A stretch of DNA of 64,000 bases, from contig NZ_OY764190.1 of assembly GCF_963668215.1 (NCBI RefSeq), positions 2,852,001 through 2,916,000 of the forward strand, written 5' to 3'. Origin of the DNA: an uncultured Desulfosarcina sp. (GTDB lineage Bacteria; Desulfobacterota; Desulfobacteria; Desulfobacterales; Desulfosarcinaceae). Shown here in pieces: positions 52,688-60,990 of this stretch (position 1 is its first letter; each line of letters begins with the position of its first letter). The notes below the pieces were generated by a model. The model saw only the letters and a list, made by a program, of their open reading frames with translations, made no database searches and was not told the DNA's origin. The translations under genes and the position numbers were made by a program.

Positions 52688-53476
52688 ATGATGACCCAAG
52701 GCACGATTTTCAGAATTAAGCGCTACGCCCTGCATGACGGCCCCGGCATCCGCACCACCGTGTTTTTCAAGGGCTGCCCGCTGTCGTGCCGGTGGTGTCA
52801 CAACCCGGAGGGAATCGACCCCCGGCCCGTTTCAATGGTGAAAACTGCCCCGGAGGGAGCGTTCCATGAGACCGTGGGCGAGGTCATGGAAGCGGCCGAA
52901 CTGGTGGCCGTCATCGAGAAGGACCAACTTTTTTACGACGAATCCGGCGGCGGCGTAACTTTTTCCGGCGGCGAGCCCCTGGCCCAACCTCAATTCCTGG
53001 AAGCGGTGCTGGACGCCTGCAACCGGTGCGACATCCATTCCACCCTGGACACCAGCGGCTTCGCCCCGGCGGCGGTGTTGGACCGGCTGCTGCCCCGGCT
53101 GCAACTGGTGCTTTTCGACCTTAAAATCATGGATGCGGACCTGCACCGAAAATACACCGGCGTGTCCAACGAATCGATTATCGAAAACCTGAAGCGAATC
53201 GACGGCGGATCGACGCCATGGCGCCTGCGCATTCCCCTGATTCCCGGCATGACCGATACGGAGACCAACCTGGAGCAGATCGCCCGGTTCGCAGCCGGGT
53301 TCAAATCGATCCAGGGGATCGATCTGCTGCCGTTTCACCGCATCGCCAGCGGAAAATACCGCCGCCTGGGGCTTGCCGATCCCATGACGGGGACCGATCC
53401 GCCCTCCCCGGACCATGTGGCCGCCGTCAAAGACCGTTTCGAATCCGCCGGATTGGATGTTTCCATTGGAGGATAA
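52688..53476 (+). CDS. Glycyl-radical enzyme activating protein (radical SAM), HypD activase
   Basis: 262 residues. The radical-SAM cluster motif is C30-x3-C34-x2-C37 in GCPLSCRWCHNPEG; SAM-binding GGGVTFSGGEPLAQP and the later LVLFDLKIMDADLHRKYTG follow. It generates the glycyl radical on the dehydratase encoded 3 bp downstream. Unlike many activases of this group it lacks the ferredoxin-like insert with two extra clusters: only ~50 residues without a CxxC pair separate the SAM motif from GGEP. Start is at one of two adjacent ATGs (52688, 52691); the ribosome site is not obvious. Confidence 0.92.
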   Translation: MMTQGTIFRIKRYALHDGPGIRTTVFFKGCPLSCRWCHNPEGIDPRPVSMVKTAPEGAFHETVGEVMEAAELVAVIEKDQLFYDESGGGVTFSGGEPLAQPQFLEAVLDACNRCDIHSTLDTSGFAPAAVLDRLLPRLQLVLFDLKIMDADLHRKYTGVSNESIIENLKRIDGGSTPWRLRIPLIPGMTDTETNLEQIARFAAGFKSIQGIDLLPFHRIASGKYRRLGLADPMTGTDPPSPDHVAAVKDRFESAGLDVSIGG

Positions 53477-53479
53477 ATC

Positions 53480-55843
53480 ATGAACGAACGCATTCAACGT
53501 CTGCGATCCCGAAGCCTGAAGGCCGTTGCCAGCCTGTCCGAAGAGCGGGCCCGCCTGCTGACCGATTTCTATAAGAGCGGCGTCGCCCGAACGGCGCCGG
53601 TGCCGATCCAGCGGGCCATGGCCTTTGCCCACATCATGGAAAACAAAGCCATCCATATCGATCCCGACGAGCTGATCGTGGGCGAACGGGGGCCGGCCCC
53701 CAAAGCCACCCCCACTTATCCGGAAGTGTGCGTGCACTCTTTAGAGGATCTGGAGATCATCGCCGGCCGCGAGAAGGTGGCCTTTGCCGTGGACGATTCC
53801 GTCCGCGATGTCTACCGGAACGAGATTATCCCCTTCTGGCAGGGGCACTCCATCCGGGAAACGCTTTTCGCCCAACTGCCCGAGGAGTGGCAGGCGGCCT
53901 ATCATGCCGGTATCTTCACCGAATTCCAGGAGCAGCGCTCTCCGGGGCACACGGCCTGCGGCAGCAAGATCTACCATGAGGGCATGCTGGACCTGAAAGC
54001 CGAGATCGAGGCGACCATCCAGGCGCTGGATTTTTTCAACGACCCGGAAGCCATGGAGAAAAAGAACCAACTGGAGGCCATGGCTATTGCCGCCGACGGG
54101 ATAATTGCTTTTGCCCGGCGCCACGCCGAGCTATTGGAAAAGATGGCCGCAAGCGAGGCGGATGAACAGCGCCGGGACGAATTGACGCAAATGGCCGCCA
54201 TTTGCCGACAGGTGCCGGCCCATGCCCCCAGGACCTTTTGGGAGGCGCTGCAAACTTACTGGTTTGTCCACGTGGGGGTCATCACCGAACTCAACCCCTG
54301 GGATGCTTTCAATCCCGGTCGGCTGGACCAGCATCTCTACCCGTTTTACAGAAAAGACATCGAGGAAGGGCGGCTGACCGAGGCGCAGGCCAAAGAGCTG
54401 TTGTGCGCCTTCTGGATCAAATTCAACAACCATCCGGCGCCGCCCAAAACCGGCGTGACTGCCAAGGAGAGCAATACCTACGTCGATTTCGCCCTGATCA
54501 ATGTGGGCGGCATCACAGCCGCCGGGACCGATGCGGTCAACGAATTGAGCTATCTGATTCTGGATGTGATCGAAGAGATGCGCCTGCTGCAGCCCTCCTC
54601 CATGGTGCAGCTGAGCAAAAAAAATCCGAACCGGTTCATCAAACGCGCATTGAAAATCGTGCGGACCGGGTTCGGCCAGCCCTCGATCTTCAACAGCGAC
54701 GCCATCGTCCAGGAACTGGTGCGCCAGGGCAAGAGCCTGGCCGACGCCCGGGAAGGCGGTGCCAGCGGGTGCGTCGAAGCCGGGGCGTTCGGCCGCGAGG
54801 CTTATTTTCTTACCGGCTATTTCAATCTGTCCAAGCTGCTGGAGCTTGCTCTGCACAACGGCGTCGATCCCCGGACCGGCCGGCAACTTGGGCCGGCCAC
54901 CGGCGATCCCCGCGAGTTTGACGATTATGATGCCTTGCTTACCGCCTGGACCCGTCAGCTCGACTATTTTGTCGATATCAAAATCCGCGGCAACAACATG
55001 ATCGAGCAGATCAACGCCCGCCGGATGCCGGTGCCCTTTCTCTCCCTTTGCATCGACGACTGCATTGCCAATGGCCGGGATTACAACGCCGGCGGCGCCC
55101 GCTACAACACCACCTATATCCAGGGCGTGGGGCTGGGCTCGGTCACCGATGCCCTGGCGGCCCTCAAGACGCACGTTTTCGACCGAAAGACGTTGAGCAT
55201 GGATGACTTCCTGGGCGTTTTGGCCGCCGACTTTGACGGGCATGACGCTTTTCGGCGGAAGCTTCTGGACAACACCCCCAAGTACGGCAACGACGACGAT
55301 GCGGCCGACGCGATTCTGCAGATGGTTTTCGAAGCCTATTACCGGGCCGTCGACGGCCGCCCCAATACCCGCGGCGGCGTCCATCGGGTCAATCTGCTGC
55401 CCACCACCTGCCATGTCTATTTCGGCAGTGTCATCGGCGCCCTGCCCGATGGCCGCCGGGCCGGTGCGCCGCTGTCCGAGGGCATTTCTCCGGTTCAGGG
55501 GGCCGACCGCAACGGTCCTACGGCGGTGGTTCGGTCGGCGGCCAAAATCGATCACCTGCGCACCGGCGGTACCCTGCTCAACCAGAAGTTTTTGCCCCAG
55601 GTGCTGGCCGACGATCCCGGCATCACCAAACTGGCCCAGCTGGTGCGCACCTATTTTCGCATGGACGGCCATCACATCCAGTTCAATGTGGTGGACCGCA
55701 AGACGCTTGAACAGGCTCAGCAATACCCCGACGACTACCGGGACCTCATCGTACGGGTCGCCGGCTACAGCGACTATTTTGTGGATTTGACAGCCGAGCT
55801 GCAGGATGAGATTATTCGACGGACCGCCCATGAAGAGATGTAA
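53480..55843 (+). CDS. hypD: Glycyl-radical enzyme, probable trans-4-hydroxy-L-proline dehydratase
   Basis: 787 residues. It should dehydrate trans-4-hydroxyproline to pyrroline-5-carboxylate. The active-site loop GASGCVEAGAFGREAYFLTG has the thiyl cysteine C431 and base E433; the glycyl-radical loop RVAGYSDYF has G762. Phrases such as PTYPEVCVHSLEDLEI, AGIFTEFQEQRSPGHTACG, KTPKYGNDDDAADAI-like TPKYGNDDDAADAILQ, and TGGTLLNQKFLP agree, from memory, with the characterised Clostridioides HypD better than with choline, glycerol or isethionate lyases. GGAGG precedes the ATG. Activase upstream, regulator 3 bp downstream. The exact substrate within the family is the main uncertainty. Confidence 0.85.
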   Translation: MNERIQRLRSRSLKAVASLSEERARLLTDFYKSGVARTAPVPIQRAMAFAHIMENKAIHIDPDELIVGERGPAPKATPTYPEVCVHSLEDLEIIAGREKVAFAVDDSVRDVYRNEIIPFWQGHSIRETLFAQLPEEWQAAYHAGIFTEFQEQRSPGHTACGSKIYHEGMLDLKAEIEATIQALDFFNDPEAMEKKNQLEAMAIAADGIIAFARRHAELLEKMAASEADEQRRDELTQMAAICRQVPAHAPRTFWEALQTYWFVHVGVITELNPWDAFNPGRLDQHLYPFYRKDIEEGRLTEAQAKELLCAFWIKFNNHPAPPKTGVTAKESNTYVDFALINVGGITAAGTDAVNELSYLILDVIEEMRLLQPSSMVQLSKKNPNRFIKRALKIVRTGFGQPSIFNSDAIVQELVRQGKSLADAREGGASGCVEAGAFGREAYFLTGYFNLSKLLELALHNGVDPRTGRQLGPATGDPREFDDYDALLTAWTRQLDYFVDIKIRGNNMIEQINARRMPVPFLSLCIDDCIANGRDYNAGGARYNTTYIQGVGLGSVTDALAALKTHVFDRKTLSMDDFLGVLAADFDGHDAFRRKLLDNTPKYGNDDDAADAILQMVFEAYYRAVDGRPNTRGGVHRVNLLPTTCHVYFGSVIGALPDGRRAGAPLSEGISPVQGADRNGPTAVVRSAAKIDHLRTGGTLLNQKFLPQVLADDPGITKLAQLVRTYFRMDGHHIQFNVVDRKTLEQAQQYPDDYRDLIVRVAGYSDYFVDLTAELQDEIIRRTAHEEM

Positions 55844-55846
55844 GCG

Positions 55847-56551
55847 ATGACCTTCGAAACCATCCGTAAAAGTTCGGCACCGGAAATGGTGGCCGAGCAG
55901 ATCGTCGCCCAGATCAGCGCCGGCGAACTTCAACCCGGCACCCAACTGCCCGCCCAACGGGATCTGGCCCGCATGCTGGGGGTGGGGCGCTCGTCGGTTC
56001 GCGAAGCCATCAACGCCCTGGTGGTGATGGGCTATCTGGAGCCGCAGCAGGGCAAGGGGACCTTTATCAAGGCGGTGCTCCCCGATGCCAACGGGGGGCT
56101 GGAGAAGCTCAATGCCGCCTTTGCCGCCGGTTCCATCTTCGACCTGATGGAGGCACGCGAACTGCTGGAGTGCCGGTCGGCGGCTCTGGCCGCGGAACGG
56201 GCCGATCCCGGCCAAATCCGGATGTTGAAGCGTGTCACGGCCAACGTGGAGGCCACGGACGAAACCTACGCCGCTTTTCTCGATGCGGATATCCGCTTCC
56301 ACACGGCGGTGGCCGATGCCGCCGGCAACGTGGTATTGTGCGAACTGACCAAGCTGGTTTTAGAAAAGGTCGTTGCCCATCATAAGCAACTGAAGACCGC
56401 TTTGCTGCCAACCTCTTACCGGGAAGTTTCCATTCAGACTGCCGAGCGGGTCGTGGAAGCCATCGAGGCCGGCGACGGCGAGGCTGCTGCCCGCTGGATG
56501 GCCCGGCATCTGGGGGCCATTCGGGATGAGTTGAAACATATTATCGGGTGA
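55847..56551 (+). CDS. FadR-type GntR-family transcriptional regulator
   Basis: 234 residues. An N-terminal winged helix (APEMVAEQIVAQISAGELQPG, LPAQRDLARMLGVGRSSVRE, INALVVMGYLEPQQGKGTFI) is followed by an all-helical FCD ligand domain (FDLMEARELLECRSAALAAE, DADIRFHTAVADAAGN) with the histidines that usually bind a metal. FCD regulators sense small carboxylates or amino acids. Starting 3 bp after hypD, it most likely controls this cluster, responding to hydroxyproline or a product. The palindromes at 52581-52620 are candidate targets. Confidence 0.9.
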   Translation: MTFETIRKSSAPEMVAEQIVAQISAGELQPGTQLPAQRDLARMLGVGRSSVREAINALVVMGYLEPQQGKGTFIKAVLPDANGGLEKLNAAFAAGSIFDLMEARELLECRSAALAAERADPGQIRMLKRVTANVEATDETYAAFLDADIRFHTAVADAAGNVVLCELTKLVLEKVVAHHKQLKTALLPTSYREVSIQTAERVVEAIEAGDGEAAARWMARHLGAIRDELKHIIG

Positions 56552-56676
56552 GTGGCGGAGGACGGAAAAGAGACGATGGACGAGGGATGATGGATGATGG
56601 AAGAGGGAAGAAGACAGCCGACAAAAATATAGGTTGAAGGCTGGAAGATCTACAGACGCAAGGTGCTGGCCGGTTC

Positions 56677-56718
56677 AACCAATCTAACCAATTTAACGAA
56701 TTCAACCAACTCAACCCA
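56677..56718. repeat. Tandem 9-bp repeats before the cyclodeaminase-family gene
   Basis: Five units of 9 bp with the core AACCAA (starts 56677, 56686, 56695, 56704, 56713), spaced by TCT, TTT, TTC, CTC. The stretch before it (56560-56620) is purine-rich with repeated GATGGA/GATGATGG words. It ends just before the ribosome site of the next gene. Confidence 0.6.
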
Positions 56719-56735
56719 CTTTAGAGGTATTTTTC

Positions 56736-57698
56736 ATGCAAATTCGAGTTCTCACCGCTGCGGACATCCACTCGGCCATCAGAATGAAAGAGGCCATCGA
56801 CGCCGTTGAAACCGCTTATTCCCAGCTTGCCGCCGGCAAGGCCACCATGCCGCTACGCATTCCGGTTCACACCGACAAAGGTGTGTCGTTGCTCATGCCG
56901 GCGCACCTGCACGAAAGCGACGATTTTGCCATCAAGATCGTTTCCGTTTACACGGACAATGTCAAGCTGAACCTGCCCACGGTAACGGCCACGGTGCTGG
57001 CGTTCGATCCCAAGTCCGGCCTTCCTTTGGCGCTCTTGGACGGCGAATCCCTGACCGCTTTGCGCACCGGGGCCGCCGGTGGTGTGGCCGCGCGCCACCT
57101 TGCGCGCAAGGAGAGCCGCACTGCGGTGCTGTTCGGCGCCGGCGTCCAGGCTCGGTCCCAGCTTCTGGCCGCCGTGACCGAAAGGCCTATCGAAAAGGTG
57201 TGGGTGGTCGATCCCTTTGAAAAGGCCATTGAAGGGTTGAAGGAACAGGTCGCCACCTGGCCCGATGCGCCGGAAGTACTTGTGGCCGATTCTCCCAGGG
57301 AGGCCGTGTCCCGGGCCGACATCGTTCTGGCTGCCACCACCACCAAGACGCCTCTGTTCGACGGCAACGACCTGAAGCCCGGCACCCATGTGACCGGTGT
57401 GGGATCGTTCAGGCCCGATATGCAGGAGATCGACGAGACCACCGTCAAGCGCGCCCGAGTGGTGGTGGATCAGCGGGAAGCGGCTCTGGCCGAGGCGGGG
57501 GACATCATTATTCCCAAGGCTACTATCGATGCCGAAATGGGCGAGGTGATCAACGGTGACAAACCGGGACGGGAAAACGACGAGCAAATCACCTTCTTCA
57601 AATCCGTGGGGTTGGCCGTTCAGGATGCGGTTACTGCCGGTGCGGTGTTGCGGGCTGCGGTGGAGAAGGGGTTGGGGACCGTGATTCAGATGTCGTAG
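56736..57698 (+). CDS. Ornithine cyclodeaminase / mu-crystallin family protein
   Basis: 320 residues. NAD(P)-binding fold of this family: TAVLFGAGVQARSQLLAAV, with upstream ALLDGESLTALRTGAAGGVAA and downstream ADIVLAATTTKTPLFDG, GTHVTGVGSFRPDMQEID, QREAALAEAGDI. Members deaminate ornithine to proline or reduce cyclic imines such as pyrroline-2-carboxylate. Next to HypD one would expect a ProC-type P5C reductase, so this protein may be a functional substitute, or may feed proline from ornithine. It is preceded by a 184 bp spacer with 9-bp tandem repeats. GAGGT lies before the ATG. Confidence 0.88.
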   Translation: MQIRVLTAADIHSAIRMKEAIDAVETAYSQLAAGKATMPLRIPVHTDKGVSLLMPAHLHESDDFAIKIVSVYTDNVKLNLPTVTATVLAFDPKSGLPLALLDGESLTALRTGAAGGVAARHLARKESRTAVLFGAGVQARSQLLAAVTERPIEKVWVVDPFEKAIEGLKEQVATWPDAPEVLVADSPREAVSRADIVLAATTTKTPLFDGNDLKPGTHVTGVGSFRPDMQEIDETTVKRARVVVDQREAALAEAGDIIIPKATIDAEMGEVINGDKPGRENDEQITFFKSVGLAVQDAVTAGAVLRAAVEKGLGTVIQMS

Positions 57699-57724
57699 GA
57701 CATGGGAAAAAGAAAGCATCCTAA

Positions 57725-59944
57725 ATGATCGAAAAAAAGTTCGATATCCCATTTACCGCGGATCTGGCGCTAAGAGAAAAACAGATTCAGCAAAACTATC
57801 GTCCCGTCATCGCTGTGCACAAGTGGTTTGCCAGACGACCGGGCACCTTGTTTCGTAGTTTGCTGCTGTCCGAGTTTTCAGACGAACCGTTGTGTGAGGC
57901 GTATTACAAGTCGAACCGCTTCCCTGGATTAAGCATTGCCGATCCTTTCATGGGAGGTGGAATCCCGATACTCGAGGCCAATCGGATCGGCTGCGATGTT
58001 ACCGGTTTCGACATCAACCCTATGTCCTGGTGGATTGTTAAACAGGAGATAGAGCACCTTAACCTTCCTAACTACAAGAAAGCTGCTGCGGACCTGCGGC
58101 GTGCACTAGAAACGGATATCGGGTATCTTTACCGCACGCGCTGTGAATTTTGCGGTTCGAATGATGCCCATGTAAAGTATTATTTATGGGTAAAAGTCGA
58201 AACCTGCAAAAAATGTGGGAAGGAGATCGACCTGTTTCCGGGATACCTCCTGGCCGCCAATTCAAGGCATCCGAAAAATGTATTTGTTTGCTCGGTTTGT
58301 GGCGGATTAACGGAAACAGACGACAGGGAAAATCCAGGCCTTTGCAGTCATTGCAATGCTGGCTTGATTCTTGACGGACAATGTAAGCGAGGAAAATGCA
58401 AATGCCCCGGATGCGGAAATAAGAACTCTTTTCCCAATGCCGAACTTGGCCCGCCTCGCCATCGTCTCTTTGCCATCGAATATCATTGTCCATCGTGCAA
58501 ATCGGACCATAAAGGGCGATTTTTCAAGAAGCCGGATGCTCGGGACATCGAAAGGGTCGGCGAAGCGCGGCAAAGATGGGAGAGGATGGACCCAAAATTT
58601 GTTCCGGGGGACGAAATTCCCAGCGGAGACGAGACCAACAGGCTTCATCGATGGGGGTATCGTCGGTACCGGGAAATGTTCAACGCAAGGCAATTGGTTG
58701 GGCTGGAACTCTCGGCACAAATTATCGCCGCAATACCGGATGAACGGGTGCGCAATGCCTTGGCAACGAATTTCTCGGACTTGCTCCGCTACCAGAACAT
58801 GTTGTGTCGCTATGATACGAGAGCACTGAAATCTCTGGATATATTCTCCGTCCACGGATTTCCGGTAGGCCTGATACAATGTGAGTCCAATTTTTTAGGG
58901 ATCATGGAGCCTGGCCGTCATATTTGTGTGGGAAGCGGAGGTTGGGCCAACATCATTGAAAAATTCAAGAAAGCAAAAGCCTATTGCGACAACCCCTTTG
59001 AAGTCAAACATCATGGCCCTAAAAAAAGAAAACAAATCGTCCCAATTCGTGAGGAATGGATTGGCGACCGTCTCAATGGTTCGAGAAATGATCCTGTTCG
59101 GAAGGTCAGCATTTCGTGTCAAGACGCTGCTTCTTCCTGCTTGCCCGATAATTCGCTGGACGCCGTTTTCACTGATCCTCCCTACTTTGGCAACGTCCAA
59201 TATGCGGAGTTAATGGATTTTTGTTACGTTTGGCTGAGGCGACTGCTTGGTGAACGTTTTCATGCATTTGCCGCTGTCTCGACCAGGAATACGGAAGAAT
59301 TGACAGGTAATGTGGATATGGGGCGGGACTTGGGCCATTTCACCGAAGGCCTTTCCGCCGTATTTCAACGGATGGCCAAAGCGCTGAAACCGGGAGCGCC
59401 CCTTGCGTTCACCTACCATCACAATCACAAGGAAGCGTATTATCCCATTGCTATTGCAATTCTCGATGCAGGCTTGACTTGTTCGGCGTCGTTGCCTTGC
59501 CCTGCAGAAATGGGTGCATCCATCCACATCAACAAAACCGGCTCGTCCATTATCGACACAATATTCGTTTGCCGTTCGACAGGCATGATGCAACGGAAAT
59601 GGCTGGCAAGTTCGCCGAAAGAGGTTGCCAAAATCGTTGAGGAAGACATTGCGTGTCTCAGAGCAGGAAATGTGAATCCAACTCCGGGCGACATTCGATG
59701 TGTTACTTTCGGTCATCTTATCCGTCTCGCGATATGGTCGCTGCGGATTGATTGGGATAAGAATAAGCCGACATCAAGACGATTAGAGACGGTTGCGCAA
59801 TGGCTCCAGCGATTCCAGGAGCAAGGAGACATCGAAGCGTTTGTTGCGATGGATGAAAAAACAACAACGAAGGACATGCCTTTGTTTGCTGTCGGTGAGA
59901 ATGCGGCAGACTATGGAGAAGAATATGCCGACGTTTCCTTTTGA
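57725..59944 (+). CDS. DUF1156-type DNA methylase with inserted zinc ribbons (modification subunit)
   Basis: 739 residues. N-terminal NYRPVIAVHKWFARRPGTLF matches the DUF1156 (COG1743) start. AdoMet-binding motif I is DPFMGGG (73-79), with acidic VTGFDINP following. Catalytic motif IV is D484-PPY, so it methylates adenine N6 or cytosine N4. Between them, residues 140-258 hold fourteen cysteines in CxxC-like pairs (140/143, 161/164, 189/192, 207/210, 220, 225/227/230, 255/258), forming several zinc knuckles. This is the motif order of alpha-class methylases with the target-recognition part in the middle. The base composition is lower in GC than the flanking genes. It overlaps the downstream endonuclease gene by 20 bp. 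Confidence 0.85.
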   Translation: MIEKKFDIPFTADLALREKQIQQNYRPVIAVHKWFARRPGTLFRSLLLSEFSDEPLCEAYYKSNRFPGLSIADPFMGGGIPILEANRIGCDVTGFDINPMSWWIVKQEIEHLNLPNYKKAAADLRRALETDIGYLYRTRCEFCGSNDAHVKYYLWVKVETCKKCGKEIDLFPGYLLAANSRHPKNVFVCSVCGGLTETDDRENPGLCSHCNAGLILDGQCKRGKCKCPGCGNKNSFPNAELGPPRHRLFAIEYHCPSCKSDHKGRFFKKPDARDIERVGEARQRWERMDPKFVPGDEIPSGDETNRLHRWGYRRYREMFNARQLVGLELSAQIIAAIPDERVRNALATNFSDLLRYQNMLCRYDTRALKSLDIFSVHGFPVGLIQCESNFLGIMEPGRHICVGSGGWANIIEKFKKAKAYCDNPFEVKHHGPKKRKQIVPIREEWIGDRLNGSRNDPVRKVSISCQDAASSCLPDNSLDAVFTDPPYFGNVQYAELMDFCYVWLRRLLGERFHAFAAVSTRNTEELTGNVDMGRDLGHFTEGLSAVFQRMAKALKPGAPLAFTYHHNHKEAYYPIAIAILDAGLTCSASLPCPAEMGASIHINKTGSSIIDTIFVCRSTGMMQRKWLASSPKEVAKIVEEDIACLRAGNVNPTPGDIRCVTFGHLIRLAIWSLRIDWDKNKPTSRRLETVAQWLQRFQEQGDIEAFVAMDEKTTTKDMPLFAVGENAADYGEEYADVSF

Positions 59945-60956
59945 GGTTTCGCCAGAAGAGTTTTCGCAAGACATTGAGGGTTATGTGGATGCTATTTTTT
60001 CATGCCTCGAATCCGAATTTCTGGTTATGCCGAAGGGTGCCGGCTTCGTAGAATATCCCGTATTTGAGCGTGGGTACGAGGCTTTAAAGAAGGCCACCGG
60101 AAACTTTTCGAAATTGAATCCGGAAAGTGTGGTTCGGGCAGCAATTCCCGAACCCATTATTATTGTGGTCCTGCGCTCGATGCTTGGTTTCACACCGCCT
60201 GAATGGGGCTACGTGACCAGCCAGCGAACGGGAGTTTCCGTTACGCAAGGTTTCGTTCGTTCACTGGATCGCAAAGTGCGAATGAATCCGGAAACGGAAC
60301 TCAACACCAATGGCGTTACCGAGGAACGACTCGATGCAATGGTTAAAACCGCCTGCGAGTTGTTGACAGCCGGTGCCCCGGAAGTGAACGAGGAACAATT
60401 GCACCGGTTTGACAAGGCCGATACCAGAGACGGCGTTGACAGTATCAAAAATATGTCCGGATTAGGCGTTCCCTATGCTATGTTGCTTTATGAAAGATTT
60501 CTTGGAAGGCCCTTTGCGGGTCATCGTGACTCTGTAAGCGAATTGATCGGTGATAGCCTTGAATCTGCAATTGAAGAAGTCCTCTCCAAAGCAGGTATCA
60601 GTTTCAGAAAAACAAGGCGTGCGGAACGAATAAAGGGATTCGACCAGACACCGGATTTCATCATCCCCAGTGAATTCAATCCACAAGTGATTATCGAGGC
60701 GAAAATAACGGAAGATGACGGTACCGCGCGCGATAAAGTTACCCGCATTCAACATCTTGGGGAACTGAGTCTTGCCGGGCGTTCCGATGACAACCCGAAA
60801 TACGAGGTCATTGCCTGTATCGGAGGTCGGGGCTTTGGTGTTCGAAGGAAAGATATGAAAAAGATGATCTTTGCTACGAGAGGAAAGGTATTTACAGCAA
60901 AAACCCTGAATCAACTCGTCGCATGTACGCGATTGAAAGACTTTAAGTCAAGGTAG
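59925..60956 (+). CDS. Probable restriction endonuclease, PD-(D/E)XK fold
   Basis: 343 residues. The catalytic pattern is visible: PD at D244 (TPDFIIPSEF), thirteen residues, then E258-A-K260 (VIIEAKIT), the PD-x(n)-ExK signature of this nuclease superfamily. The N-terminal two thirds (FPFEVSPEEFSQDIEGYVDA, FVEYPVFERGYEAL) are not recognised and may recognise DNA. ATG at 59925 has GGAGAAG six bases upstream, within the methylase 3' end; a start at 59913 is less likely. Tight overlap with a DNA methylase supports a restriction-modification pair. Low GC like its partner. Confidence 0.75.
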   Translation: MPTFPFEVSPEEFSQDIEGYVDAIFSCLESEFLVMPKGAGFVEYPVFERGYEALKKATGNFSKLNPESVVRAAIPEPIIIVVLRSMLGFTPPEWGYVTSQRTGVSVTQGFVRSLDRKVRMNPETELNTNGVTEERLDAMVKTACELLTAGAPEVNEEQLHRFDKADTRDGVDSIKNMSGLGVPYAMLLYERFLGRPFAGHRDSVSELIGDSLESAIEEVLSKAGISFRKTRRAERIKGFDQTPDFIIPSEFNPQVIIEAKITEDDGTARDKVTRIQHLGELSLAGRSDDNPKYEVIACIGGRGFGVRRKDMKKMIFATRGKVFTAKTLNQLVACTRLKDFKSR

Positions 60957-60990
60957 CTTTTAACCCTGAGAAGCGAGGAGGACTCAAGCC

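Noticed and set aside
54131..56302. A 723-codon open frame on the minus strand, opposite hypD and its regulator
   Set aside because: It lies across two well-recognised plus-strand genes and has the composition of a GC-rich shadow frame; no family features.
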